Below are positions 28,401 through 34,758 of a stretch of DNA of 64,000 bases, in pieces. Within the stretch, counting starts at the first letter, position 1; each line of letters opens with the position of its first letter. Source of the stretch: Bedellia somnulentella (lineage: Eukaryota; Arthropoda; Insecta; Lepidoptera; Bedelliidae). The stretch covers positions 14,198,001 to 14,262,000 of the forward strand of contig OY755187.1 of the NCBI GenBank assembly GCA_963576735.1, given 5' to 3'. Position numbers and translations under genes: made by a program. A model generated the notes under the pieces. That model searched no databases and was not told the origin of the DNA. It was given only the letters and a program-made list of their open reading frames with translations.

Positions 28401-29848
28401 GATGGCGCTTGCCATGTGAGTTCAGGAGTATTGGTACCTCTGCCAACCCCTTCGGGGATAAAACGGCGTGAACGTTAATGTTATGTTATGTATAATAAGT
28501 AATAGCATTAATATTTAATACACATTATAGACTTGAGATTTCATAGATATTATGTTTGTAGCTATTTCCATGAAGAGTTCAAAGCCCTTAGATTGAACAG
28601 TAACTTTTCACACATAAATATAAGATTGAGCTTCGCCCTTTTAGTTCTTTTGGACAAATATTTTGTTTGTTTGTTTAACTAGGTTCAGCTCAAAGATTAT
28701 TGAGTAGATTATGATAAGATTTATGGACAATAAGTTGGTACTCTAATTACACTTGATTTTTTTCCAACTGGTTAGGAAGCCCAAGCAATAATACTATGAG
28801 CATCATTAACTAATTATGTTTTGGCAACAAATAACATATTTAAAAAAAACATGCTAGTTTGAATATGGATGAACTTATTCAAAACATTAAAAAAGTAGTA
28901 TATTATATTGTGAATGTAGGTACATGGTTGGCTTAGAATTAAAATACCCCAACATTTTTTTTGGGATTTATTATTTTTTTATAGATTAATGGGAATGTTG
29001 ATATGATTTTAAGTATGCATGTTATGAAAACATTGTCCATATTTATATGCAATATATTTTATATGCAGTAACAATGAAGATGTTATTTAAAACAATCATG
29101 GCAGGAATTTAATTATATGAGTAACAGAAACCTACAACTCTTTGTGTCATTTCTCAAACTAATGAATATTCAAATCACTAAGTAAAGTGCTTTAATAAGT
29201 TTGTGTAATCATTAGAAACTGAATAAATATTTATAAGTTACATAGATATATAAATAATATCCCTTTTTTAGTTTTAACCTTAGATGAAGGACTATTTAAG
29301 AAAATGACAGTGAAGTGAACTCCTACAGAATAATTATTAAACCATCCTTTTAAAAATAAAGTCCAAATAAATTGTAATATATGATCAGATTTTAAATTAA
29401 GTGTAGATTATGACATCTACCCACTGAAATTAGGAGTTTAAAATAACTGCTAATTTTTAAATAAGTCGACCATTGAAATATATTATTTTTGGTTTAATTG
29501 AAATATTTTTGTAAGCTGTATTTGAGAAAAGCAATACGATAATGACAAAAATTAATGAGGCGATAATCTGTATGACAGCTTGCTAGCAGGCAAATTATTT
29601 ATCATCAAAATCAATTTGAAGATAATCTTAATAGCAATAAAAATGTTATAAACAATTCATAAATACGTTTCTACGTTACAATATATCGACGCACTAGGGG
29701 TGCGCAGACCACTCAATTGGGGATTTCATAATTTCCATAACCATACCTCTTCGTAGCCCTCGCATTTTTCTTTTTCGGATAATGGTCTGCATCGCACCAC
29801 AACCTTCACACTCTCATTGTGAGCCGTGCGGGGCCGCTGCTTCTCCAT
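273..29848 (-). CDS. Klp68D: Kinesin-II motor subunit (Klp68D/KIF3B type), N-terminal motor domain; six exons, 3' part beyond the left edge
   Basis: Exons in coding order are 29848-29747, 21459-21334, 18759-18487, 11816-11620, 1917-1753 and 409-273, with introns of about 8.3, 2.6, 6.7, 9.7 and 1.3 kb. Together they encode 333 residues in one frame. The family is a plus-end microtubule motor; KIF3A/KIF3B-type subunits with KAP drive intraflagellar and axonal transport. Seen directly: VVVRCRP near residue 17, P-loop GQTGTGKT at 96-103, switch I NEHSSRSH at 208-215, switch II DLAGSE at 241-246, then [20 protein letters not shown] and a motor end reading LRYAHRAK. The stretches TNTIRVGKLNL and [15 protein letters not shown] resemble Drosophila Klp68D more than Klp64D or KIF17, as recalled from memory. 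Neck, coiled coil and tail exons are expected left of position 1. The gene starts divergently from VPS26C, about 4.9 kb away. Confidence 0.93.
461..1225 (+). mobile_element. 5'-truncated LINE with intact C-terminal reading frame
   Basis: The frame starts upstream of an ATG at 524 ([20 protein letters not shown]) and runs to a stop at 959-961. It contains the LINE C-terminal signatures [30 protein letters not shown] and [15 protein letters not shown]. An AT-rich 3' UTR follows, with AATAAA near 1195 and a short TTA-rich tail ending near 1225. The fragment lies in the intron between Klp68D exons 5 and 6, on the opposite strand. The clade is uncertain (RTE- or CR1-like). The reverse transcriptase core is missing, so it is a dead copy. 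Confidence 0.8.
1384..1600 (+). repeat. Degenerate copy of the ~250-bp SINE-like retroposon
   Basis: The stretch around 1518-1575 keeps the family core (GAAGACCCATCACCAACC followed by a CCCACACTC region and CCAAAAG) but the ends are not recognisable. Confidence 0.45.
1753..1917 (-). CDS. Klp68D: Klp68D exon 5 (switch II)
   Basis: 165 nt, [20 protein letters not shown] to [15 protein letters not shown] plus two bases of the next Arg codon. The acceptor is TTCGCAG|TGTCGG and the donor is AG|GTAAGT. It carries switch II (DLAGSE) and the start of the alpha-4 region. Confidence 0.95.
2162..3119 (+). mobile_element. Non-autonomous Helitron, 958 bp
   Basis: It starts with TCTATACTTATAATAAATC, ends with GGGACGATCCACTAG, and sits between an A (2161) and a T (3120), which is the Helitron target rule (5' TC, 3' CTRR, A^T). 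A short (GTCT)n tract lies near 2283-2302. A second copy in opposite orientation is at 16099-17523. No protein is encoded, and it lies 245 bp upstream of Klp68D exon 5. Confidence 0.85.
3125..3365 (-). mobile_element. LINE or other retroelement 3' end
   Basis: Read on the minus strand, an open stretch ending in [10 protein letters not shown] and a stop is followed by a short UTR and a tail (AATAAATGATTTATTATTATTA-like) abutting the Helitron end. The pieces [20 protein letters not shown] and [13 protein letters not shown] read as coding. The family is not recognised. Confidence 0.5.
3823..3895 (-). repeat. tRNA-like sequence, probably the head of a SINE
   Basis: On the minus strand there is a 7-bp acceptor stem (GACACTG/CAGTGTC), a D arm (GCTC/GAGC), and a T arm GCGGG-TTCGAAC-CCCGC, so A and B boxes look intact. 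The anticodon arm is wrong for a working tRNA: only four pairs (CGGG/CCCG), an 8-nt loop, and no U33. A run of nine T follows directly on this strand, which would stop pol III. Downstream sequence (3720-3795) resembles 45916-45975, so this is more likely a SINE head than a tRNA gene. Confidence 0.5.
3999..4050 (-). mobile_element. RTE-like LINE 3' end, first part (split by a SINE-like insertion)
   Basis: The reverse complement reads as the 3' end of the RTE-like family of this window (a coding stretch like WRS..SAYP, then the TGAGTATATGTATG tail). It continues at 4315-4560, after the retroposon at 4061-4304. Confidence 0.7.
4061..4304 (+). repeat. ~250-bp SINE-like retroposon inserted in an RTE-like LINE, with 10-bp TSD
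   Basis: A full unit from GCTGTGTGGTGTCGGCTTAG to TAGCCGTGAGTATATTTATG. It is flanked by the direct repeat TAACAATCGC at 4051-4060 and 4305-4314. Removing the unit and one repeat joins two parts of one RTE-like fragment. This shows that the ~250-bp repeat moves by target-primed retrotransposition. Confidence 0.85.
4315..4560 (-). mobile_element. RTE-like LINE 3' end, second part
   Basis: Continuation of the fragment at 3999. The reverse complement carries degraded versions of the family's C-terminal coding stretch (compare 54590-54822), with stops and length changes. It fades out near 4560. Confidence 0.6.
5069..5187. mobile_element. Short MITE (copy A), ~120 bp
   Basis: Inverted ends CTAGTACGAGC and GCTCGTACTAG enclose the core GATATCGCGTGGTAC and CGCACTTACATAGTAT, shared with copies at 33115-33245 and 60047-60172. 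It could be a TA-target element with CGAGC ends; the exact boundary is not certain. Confidence 0.6.
5303..5520 (-). mobile_element. Degenerate RTE-like LINE 3' fragment
   Basis: The tail (TACATACATATATTCACGCC) and coding-like sequence on the minus strand match the RTE-like family, with many differences. Confidence 0.5.
5850..5905 (+). mobile_element. Helitron 5' end fragment
   Basis: A|TCTATACTAATATTTTATAG is a typical 5' Helitron start. The element is cut off where the SINE-like repeat at 5925 begins. Confidence 0.45.
5925..6145 (-). repeat. ~250-bp SINE-like retroposon copy
   Basis: The minus strand carries the family units ending with the TGAGTATATG tail (here at the left). The body is diverged. 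Confidence 0.65.
6146..8840. other. Klp68D intron 4, mostly featureless
   Basis: A LINE 3'-end fragment lies at about 6640-6830 (+): [18 protein letters not shown], then a GACGTCTATAGG end with a GATGATGACGATG tail. An RTE-like 3' fragment lies at about 7219-7336 (+). I recognise nothing in the rest; it is AT-rich. Confidence 0.5.
8841..9071 (-). repeat. ~250-bp SINE-like retroposon copy
   Basis: From the tail at 8841 (ATATATACATACATGTACTC) to the 5' end at 9071 (reverse complement of GTGTAGTGTCGGCTTAG). Near full length. Confidence 0.75.
9072..11230. other. Klp68D intron 4, AT-rich, with a diverged tandem duplication
   Basis: About 9736-9830 is a minus-strand fragment of the tRNA-derived SINE seen at 28117. 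Around 10200 is GCGCATGCGC in a short stretch repeated near 18050. About 10290-10470 and 10476-10650 are two diverged copies of one ~180-bp unit sharing ATGCAGCTTTGTTACCC and TCATTAATTAACAAG-type sequences. I recognise nothing else. Confidence 0.5.
11232..11440 (+). repeat. Degenerate ~250-bp SINE-like retroposon
   Basis: The family core is visible (GGCTGGAGAGCTATCACC, TTTTCCCCAATCCACC, GTGGCTGAGGAATTTC). It lies about 180 bp 3' of Klp68D exon 4 in gene orientation. Confidence 0.6.
11620..11816 (-). CDS. Klp68D: Klp68D exon 4 (switch I)
   Basis: 197 nt, [20 protein letters not shown] through [20 protein letters not shown] to TNTI plus two bases of an Arg codon completed by exon 5. The acceptor is CTACAG|CAAGAG and the donor is ACG|GTAGGT. 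The exon is evident only after splicing; the longest open frame here runs on the opposite strand and is a shadow. Confidence 0.93.
11990..12241 (-). repeat. ~250-bp SINE-like retroposon, full length
   Basis: Tail ATACATACAAATACTCACGG at the left; right end GCCGACATTACACAGC, the reverse complement of the family's 5' start. Confidence 0.8.
12242..13106. other. Klp68D intron 3, no feature recognised
   Basis: AT-rich sequence with short open frames only. I saw no repeat structure, splice-supported exon or RNA signature. Confidence 0.4.
13107..13525. mobile_element. MITE with 27-bp terminal inverted repeats, 419 bp
   Basis: Left end AAGGCTGCGTCCCCAGTAGG and right end CCTACTGGGGACGCAGCCTT are exact inverted repeats for about 27 bp (both continue into CAAACTG). 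The interior is notably GC-rich (CGCCGCCGCC near 13321) compared with its surroundings. The target duplication is unclear because the flanking TAA/TTA also looks like part of the inverted repeat. No coding capacity. Superfamily not assigned. Confidence 0.8.
13526..14394. other. Klp68D intron 3, nothing recognised
   Basis: AT-rich; only short chance open frames. Confidence 0.4.
14407..16007 (+). mobile_element. tRNA-derived SINE split by a LINE; 12-bp TSD around the whole
   Basis: The SINE head (ACATGATAGTCCAGTGGGTA) starts near 14411 and its end (GGTACCTCTGCCAACCCCTT) is at 15961. The composite is flanked by TCTATCTATCTT at 14395-14406 and 16008-16019. The SINE sequence stops at 14687 and resumes at 15945. 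The intact homologue at 28117-28489 confirms continuity. Confidence 0.85.
14688..15944 (-). mobile_element. 5'-truncated non-LTR retrotransposon (CR1/jockey-like reverse transcriptase) nested in the SINE
   Basis: It is flanked by CGAGTT (14682-14687 and 15945-15950). The open frame on the minus strand ends at 15105. It begins in the RT domain at [11 protein letters not shown], the catalytic FADD box, continues with [16 protein letters not shown] and [12 protein letters not shown], and ends with the thumb/C-terminal region ([25 protein letters not shown]). The first nine codons of the longest frame (AEVPILL...) are SINE sequence read through, so no true start exists. The 3' tail is TAAA/TAA repeats at 14688-14709. 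Endonuclease and most of the RT are missing. Confidence 0.88.
16099..17523 (-). mobile_element. Non-autonomous Helitron, second copy, carrying a nested MITE
   Basis: Read on the minus strand it starts TCTATACTTATAATAAATC (17523) and ends GATCCACTAG (16099), again between A and T. It matches 2162-3119 over both halves. The extra length is a 442-bp insertion at 16456-16897 and a longer (CAGA)n tract at 17361-17402, which produces a spurious repeat-rich open frame. Confidence 0.87.
16456..16897. mobile_element. MITE nested in the Helitron, 442 bp
   Basis: Inverted ends AGGGAATATTCAT and ATGCATATTCCCT. It is flanked by AT on both sides. The other Helitron copy shows the empty site TGTATAATTTCGG, which is restored exactly by removing the element and one AT. 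The interior holds two perfect TGACGTCA palindromes (16626-16633 and 16700-16707). No coding capacity. Confidence 0.8.
17524..18486. other. Klp68D intron 3, 5' part
   Basis: A short GT-rich tract at about 17667-17680. GCGCATGCGC at about 18050 lies in a short stretch that resembles 10195-10310. Nothing else recognised. Confidence 0.4.
18487..18759 (-). CDS. Klp68D: Klp68D exon 3 (P-loop)
   Basis: 91 codons from [20 protein letters not shown] to [14 protein letters not shown]. It contains the ATP-binding P-loop GQTGTGKT and [11 protein letters not shown]. The acceptor is TTTTGCAG, the donor is CAG|GTAATT, and the phase is 0 at both ends. Confidence 0.95.
18760..21333. other. Klp68D intron 2
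   Basis: Apart from an RTE-like 3' fragment at about 21000-21112 (+), with TTTGCCAGGATTGTACAAAG and a GTGTGAGTATATGTAT tail, I recognise nothing. AT-rich. Confidence 0.45.
21334..21459 (-). CDS. Klp68D: Klp68D exon 2
   Basis: 42 codons, [16 protein letters not shown] to [21 protein letters not shown], phase 0 at both ends (acceptor GCAG|GTGG, donor ATG|GTATGT). FTYDAVYD is the conserved motor motif just before the P-loop region. Confidence 0.92.
21460..24363. other. Klp68D intron 1, 3' part
   Basis: About 22421-22525 is a minus-strand fragment of the ~250-bp retroposon preceded by an (ATAC)n run. The remainder, in particular 22540-24360, shows no repeat or exon that I can recognise. Confidence 0.45.
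24364..24565 (-). repeat. ~250-bp SINE-like retroposon copy
   Basis: Tail TACATACAAATATACACTCA at the left, body diverged, ends in reverse complement of the family start. Confidence 0.65.
24688..24840 (+). mobile_element. RTE-like LINE 3' end
   Basis: Coding remnant like [20 protein letters not shown], then CTACCCCAATG and GGCGTGAGTATATTTATGTA. 5' truncated to about 150 bp. Confidence 0.7.
25085..25530 (+). mobile_element. LINE 3' end with UTR and AATAAA
   Basis: The open frame includes [20 protein letters not shown] and [16 protein letters not shown], a C-terminal signature shared by many insect LINE ORFs. A UTR with TTACGGGTTCTTCTCGCAAC and an AAATAAATATTTTTTTT end follow. Clade uncertain. 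Confidence 0.65.
25531..27496. other. Klp68D intron 1, middle part
   Basis: A minus-strand fragment of the ~250-bp retroposon lies at about 26590-26712, a LINE 3'-end remnant (ATGTCCGGCAGTGGACATTG, then GATGATGATAATGATG) at 26889-26937, and another retroposon fragment at 27272-27385 (-). Otherwise nothing recognised. Confidence 0.5.
27497..28018 (+). mobile_element. LINE C-terminal fragment, broken by a stop at 27798
   Basis: [50 protein letters not shown] and LTRKWR, then a stop. Coding continues beyond ([32 protein letters not shown]). This is an RTE-like ORF C-terminus with one in-frame stop. The 3' end is a GGATGTATGTATGTAT tail. Confidence 0.75.
28117..28489 (+). repeat. Intact tRNA-derived SINE, 373 bp, 13-bp TSD
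   Basis: An A-box-like TAGTCCAGTGGG and a B-box-like GAGTTCCAATCCTGG lie in the first 80 bp. The 3' end is AACGTTAATGTTATGTTAT. Perfect direct repeats GTATAATAAGTAA lie at 28104-28116 and 28490-28502. Complete, so a fairly recent insertion. Fragments of the family occur at 9736-9830, 14407-16007, 30911-30985, 42893-42990 and 60575-60650. Confidence 0.88.
28503..29746. other. Klp68D intron 1, 5' part
   Basis: AT-rich, with (TTTG)n at about 28664-28676. No repeat, exon or RNA feature recognised. Confidence 0.4.
29747..29848 (-). CDS. Klp68D: Klp68D exon 1 (start codon)
   Basis: 34 codons starting [20 protein letters not shown] and ending GYEE. The donor is GAG|GTATGG and the phase is 0. [15 protein letters not shown] is the first beta strand of every kinesin motor. 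The next exon begins VVKVWAERG, as expected. ATG occupies 29848-29846. I see no other candidate start between this exon and exon 2. Confidence 0.9.
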
Positions 29849-30237
29849 CCCTCCAGCCAACCACCCTCACTACCAGCACCAACAAACCGCACCGATCGAT
29901 AACATACGGAATACAGGCATCACCTGTTTTCTTCAACCGCAACAAAACAATCACTGACTACGGTATGTTTAACACGGTTTTAATATTAAAAATATTAAAA
30001 TTAAAACTAACAATATACAATAATTGTAATAGATCTAAAAAGTTAACAAAATAAAATAAATATTCGTATTTTTTTCAAATAAGCGACATTCCACCCTTCT
30101 TAGCGGACTTTATCGAACTGAACTGACTGACCGAGACCGACCGAAATACATAATACAATGAACGAATGGCTCAATCAAATAATGAATGAGTGAAATAATG
30201 GCGTTATTTTTTCTTATTGTCAGTTGCGTTTTATTGT
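29849..30237. promoter_or_regulatory. Likely Klp68D 5' UTR and promoter-proximal region
   Basis: Sequence directly upstream of the Klp68D ATG (in gene orientation it lies at higher coordinates). It is less AT-rich than its surroundings up to about 29950. No TATA box or initiator could be fixed with confidence, and a 5' UTR intron cannot be excluded. Confidence 0.4.
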
Positions 30238-30239
30238 GA

Positions 30240-30425
30240 ATCAAATCAAAATTCAAAATTCATTTATTTACCATAAAAGTGCACAATACAACTTACAAAT
30301 TGTTGAATATAATATTTGTTATGTTGCTGCATAATAACATCACCATTGGTCTCCGCACTAGTCGAACCTGTATCGTGGAGGCCGGAATTTTTACTACGTT
30401 TAGGCCAGGGGGCTTACAACGATTT
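30240..30425 (-). mobile_element. LINE/SINE 3' end with simple tail
   Basis: Minus strand: GGCCTCCACGATACAGGTTC and CTAGTGCGGAGACCAATGG, ending in AAATAAATGAATTTTGAATT. The end and tail type are common for insect LINEs. Family not identified. Confidence 0.5.
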
Positions 30426-30516
30426 AATTAATTGAGTATTTGTTTAGAGATGAAATTATATTTACAATTAATGGATATATTCTTCCTAATTTTATGTTGA
30501 TTTTTATACTTATTAC

Positions 30517-30559
30517 AAATATATTGATAGTAAAATTTACATTTACTATCAATATATTT
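30517..30559. repeat. Perfect 18-bp hairpin
   Basis: AAATATATTGATAGTAAA at 30517-30534 and its exact reverse complement at 30542-30559, with a 7-nt loop. Confidence 0.85.
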
Positions 30560-30621
30560 TACATCGCCACAAACAGCGTGATTTAGTCTCGCATGTGAAT
30601 TTTAGTTGTAAGGATTCATCT

Positions 30622-30864
30622 GCTGTGTAGTGTCGGCTTAGAATAGCACTACCCCGTTTCTACCGATGGGTGTACGTAAGAGGCGACTAACGGTATTGGG
30701 GCTATTAAGGGATTTTTGGGCGATGCGGCTGGAGACCCATCACCAACAACCTTTACTTTACCATCTTTTCCCCACTCAATTTCCAAAAGTGGCTGAGGAA
30801 TTTCTGATTCCTTTAGCTCTGGCTACCCCTTCTAGGGATTTATAGCTGTGAGTATATGTATGTA
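30622..30864 (+). repeat. ~250-bp SINE-like retroposon, full length
   Basis: Starts GCTGTGTAGTGTCGGCTTAG and ends TATAGCTGTGAGTATATGTA plus TGTA. One of the best preserved copies, close to the family consensus. A B-box-like GGCTGGAGACC lies about 110 bp in. Confidence 0.85.
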
Positions 30865-31224
30865 AAATTTTTGGGTGGAGAGTACCACCGCCTCTTAAGC
30901 TGATACATCCAACATTTATCTTGGTTGTTAACGGTGAGGGAAAACATCGCGACCAAACCCACATGTCTAAATTGTACTTATTAGTAATTCTGTACGTGTA
31001 CTAATGTTTGTACGTGCGGTACGATTTCTTGTATTTTGTTTACTTTAGAGTCATAACTGGTAAACTTCTAAAACACACACGATGGAATTTATTATTTATT
31101 TTGTCAAGGAATTCAGATCTTAGATCACGTCCCACTTCTGATTACGCTCGTCGTCGTCGTCACTACATCCTAGCTTGTAACGCATCTGCATCTTGTTTTA
31201 TATTACATCAATGATGTGCCCCTT

Positions 31225-31690
31225 TTGAAAAAAAGGGAATGAGGTTGATTGACTGTGGATATAATCAAAGCTAGGTTTTTGAGAGAGAGGAAAATGTGAA
31301 TAAATGTAAATAGAGCAGTGAATATCTTAATGCCAAGACAGTTGGGGAGCGCAAAGACTTAAATATTAGTGTATAATGCTGTTATAGTTCCTACTCTTGT
31401 GTATGCCAGCGAGAGCAGAATGAATGCAGTGGAAATTTGGTCAATCAAAAATTTAAAAAAAATAGTGAAATGCAAAAGCGTAAGTGTGAAAGTTGATATC
31501 GTAATAAAGATAGAAAAAATAATTAATGATATAGAGGACATAAGACAATGGAAAAAAATATCTTCTTATCTTATTTTGATTAAATATAGAATATCCTCAA
31601 AAAAAATAGAGATTTAAAAGTATAAGTAGTAGTATAAGTCTCGGCCCACCCCAATCGGAAGTAAAAGCATGATTATATGTATGTATGTCA
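31225..31690 (+). mobile_element. Degenerate RTE-like LINE 3' region
   Basis: VYNAVIVPTLVYASES matches the LINE motif PTLMYGSE, NAVEIWSIKNLKKIVK follows, and a tail CACCCCAATCGG then GATTATATGTATGTATG. Strongly AT-drifted with stops and deletions. Confidence 0.7.
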
Positions 31691-31727
31691 ATGTCAACCT
31701 CAGATGTTAACGTATGTATGAAAGCTA

Positions 31728-32982
31728 AAATATTATAACTACCTGTTAAAAAAACTATAAAATAAACAGACAGTAAAACCAATCTCTCAAAAACTATCAC
31801 TAATTCACTAAAAAAACTCAGAGTGATTTAAGAACTTATCACTAAAAAGTATAAAATAAAAAACAAAAACTTCAAATTAAAAACTAAACAGAAAAATTAA
31901 ATATTATTATTTTTTATTTAAAAAAGAACCGCCTTCAAAAATCCAACTGAAAAGTATAAAATAATTTTTATTTATTTTATTATGTACAACTCTATTCAAC
32001 TTCTTCTTTTTGAAGTCGGTGCCAAACCAATTTTCATGACAAAGAAGAACGAATATTAGTGGCCCGCCCAAGTTGAGTGAGTTCTCCACCCTATCAGCGT
32101 ATGTCATCCTTATAAACCTTCCTTTTTATTCAATTAATAAAAAAAATCGCATTAAAATTCATTTCGTAGTTTTACAGATTAAAGTATACATAAGGATGTC
32201 CGTATATCCCAGACAGGGAGTGAGAAAGCGACTTTGTTTTATACTATGTAGTGATTTAGATTCTCGATCGTCTTTTTATAAAGTGTTAGAAGTATTGGTT
32301 GTGCCAACTCGGTGCATGCATGTCTCTGTCGAATTGTTAATTCCGTTAGTTTGAAATCTGATAATCTTACATAACCTAACCTAACGTTAGTTTACTATCT
32401 CGCTATCTATCTAAAATTATAATTTACTAGTATTTACAGTTTTACGGTGACATGTATATTTTGATATTTTCTCTGGAAGTGCGACGCATGCACACCAGGC
32501 TAAGCACCGCTCACTGTCCCCCCATTCCATCCTTTATAAAGCGACGTCGTTGCGAGCGGAAGAAATTTCTTGATTTTTGAGCGCGATTGTGTTACCTACT
32601 GTTGTTGAGGCACTATCGATTGATTTATTATTCGTATGGTTTTCTCTATGTAGCAATTTTCATTTTGGATTTGTCTGTTTGGCACCGACTTCAAAAAGAA
32701 GAAGTTGAATAGAGTTGTACATAATAAAATAAATAAAAATTATTTTATACTTTTCAGTTGGATTTTTGAAGGCGGTTCTTTTTTAAATAAAAAATAATAA
32801 TATTTAATTTTTCTGTTTAGTTTTTAATTTGAAGTTTTTGTTTTTGTTTTTTATTTTATACTTTTTAGTGATAAGTTCTTAAATCACTCTGAGTTTTTTT
32901 AGTGAATTAGTGATAGTTTTTGAGAGATTGGTTTTACTGTCTGTTTATTTTATAGTTTTTTTAACAGGTAGTTATAATATTT
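31728..32982. mobile_element. 1.25-kb foldback element with ~300-bp inverted arms
   Basis: The left arm (31728-32027) and right arm (32677-32982) are near-identical inverted repeats, beginning AAATATTATAACTACCTG outside and ending GAAGTCGGTGCCAAAC inside. The loop is about 650 bp with no clear gene. The motif GAAGTCGGT also occurs in the 145-bp array to the right. No target duplication is evident. Confidence 0.85.
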
Positions 32983-33034
32983 GTTATTATGACTTTAGCT
33001 TACTTGTTACTATTTTGTTTACCTGCGGGCCTAG

Positions 33035-33350
33035 ATAGAAAAGCAAAGGATGCTTTAAGGAAAAGTCGCGTAAGGGAGAACGAAACACCCATCGAAAAAA
33101 AACAAAGACTTCAGCAGGGCAAGCACGAGCCGTATTTAAACTAGTTATCGCGTGGGATAAAGCAGCCATCTTTTACGCACTTACTTAGTATCGTATACTG
33201 CCATCTCATTCTAACCGTTATTGTGTCGATAACTCGTGCTTGCCCTTCAGAATGAGAGAGATCGTCAGCGTGCTGCTCTTGCTGCCGAAACAGATGAGCA
33301 AAGAGAAGTTCACCTATCACAAATGCGAAGAAACTCTCTTATATATATGT
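33035..33350 (+). pseudogene. Repeat-encoded coding fragment split by a MITE
   Basis: RKAKDALRKSRVRENETPIE then KKQRLQ, the MITE at 33115-33245, then NERDRQRAALAAETDEQREV and HLSQMRRN. The two parts join in frame once the MITE and one TTCAG are removed. The Arg/Ala/Glu-rich style resembles the N-terminal repeats of Helitron-like proteins, but the family is not proven. Confidence 0.55.
33115..33245. mobile_element. Short MITE (copy B), 131 bp, TSD TTCAG
   Basis: Ends CAGGGCAAGCACGAG and CTCGTGCTTGCCC. TTCAG lies at 33110-33114 and 33246-33250. The core (TATCGCGTGGGATA, CGCACTTACTTAGTATCG) is shared with 5069-5187 and 60047-60172. Confidence 0.75.
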
Positions 33351-33689
33351 AGCGTTGAGTCGAGTAAAATCCCTTGATGAGATGGCTTTAAGTGATATAG
33401 ATTCAAAGAAATTACTTAAATGGTTAAGACCATTCCGAAAGCGCGAAATTCTCCATGACGAAAGCGCCTTGATTGAAATGACCAGGATGAAAAACATGAT
33501 GTTGCAATATATATTTTTTTCTTTAATATAATTAAGAGTAATTTATTCATGTTTTTATAAACTTTTTTGTTCGATAATTTAGTAACTCTGTTTATTACTA
33601 ATAAAAAAACTTTATTAACGTATATTGATACATTTCTGTGTAGTATTGATAACTTTACATACATACTTATATTTCAAACTAAGAAACCT

Positions 33690-34480
33690 CCTTTTTTTCG
33701 AGTCGGTTAAAGAACTTTTAACCCATCTTCTAAATGTAACGAATACTTTTCTGAAAACCGCATCCAAATAGCTTAAGCCAAACGTAAGATAATCGCGGAC
33801 CAACACACATACATACAGGTCAAACACAGAACCTCCTTTCTTTTTTTGGTCGGTCAAGGCACTAAAACCTTCTCCTAAATGTAACGAATACTTTTCTGAA
33901 AACCGCATCCAAATAGCTTAAGCCAAACGTGAGATAATCGCGGATCAACAGACATACATACAGGTCAAACACAGAACCTCCTTTCTTTTTTTGGTCGGTT
34001 AAGGCACTAAAACCTTCTCCTAAATGTAACGAATACTTTTCTGAAAACCGCATCCAAATAGCTTAAGCCAAACGTGAGATAATCGCGGACCAACAGACAT
34101 ACATACAGGTCAAACACAGAACCTCCTTTCTTTTTTTGGTCGGTTAAGGCACTAAAACCTTCTCCTAAATGTAACGAATACTTTTCTGAAAACCGCATCC
34201 AAATAGCTTAAGCCAAACGTGAGATAATCGCGGACCAACAGACATACATACAGGTCAAACACAGAACCTCCTTTCTTTTTATGGTCGGTTAAGGCACTAA
34301 AACCTTCTCCTAAATGTAACGAATACTGTCCTGAAAACCGCATCCAAATAGCTTAAGCCAAACTCGAGATAATCGCGGACAATTATACATACATACATAC
34401 ATACATACATACATACATACATACATACATACATACAAACAATCGAACTGAGAACCTCCTTTTTTGAAGTCGGTTAAAAA
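33690..34480. repeat. 145-bp tandem array, five units
   Basis: The marker TAAATGTAACGAATAC recurs at 33731, 33876, 34021, 34166 and 34311, exactly 145 bp apart. Units carry AACCGCATCCAAATAGCTTA and GGTCGGTTAAGGC. The middle units are nearly identical and the outer ones diverged. A (CATA)n run at 34386-34436 ends the array. Open frames here are artefacts of the period. Confidence 0.92.
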
Positions 34481-34701
34481 TGTCCATACTTTTTTCTGAA
34501 CAGCAAAATTAAACGCAGAATATTTACTCATTCATTCTCCGTTTCTCTTTTCATAGAGGAGGATAGGAGGAGGAGGAGATTCTTTCATTCATCGCTCACT
34601 CATTTGTTTGTTGTGGTAAAAGGAAAACAAGTTTCAAACATAAAATATCCTAAAAATCTTCTTAATTTGCATTTCTCTTTCAACTTTACTCATATTTTAG
34701 A
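34481..34701 (+). promoter_or_regulatory. VPS26C upstream region
   Basis: About 220 bp between the tandem array and the VPS26C ATG, with a purine-rich GAGGAGGATAGGAGGAGGAG tract at 34556-34580. TATTTTAG directly before AATG could be a 3' splice site of a 5' UTR intron. Confidence 0.35.
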
Positions 34702-34758
34702 ATGAGTACCAACATTTCTATACGTCTAAAAAGAGCTAATAAAGTTTATCATGAGGGA
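34702..34758 (+). CDS. VPS26C: VPS26C exon 1
   Basis: MSTNISIRLKRANKVYHEG; donor GGA|GTAAGT, phase 0. This ATG was chosen because the family starts a few residues before the conserved LKRANKVYH. Confidence 0.92.

Noticed and set aside
33690..34480. Possible CRISPR-like array
   Set aside because: The whole 145-bp unit repeats, with no short repeat plus unique spacer pattern, and the genome is eukaryotic.
33615..34531. Series of similar ~63-residue ORFs suggesting a gene family
   Set aside because: They are the same 145-bp non-coding tandem unit read repeatedly.
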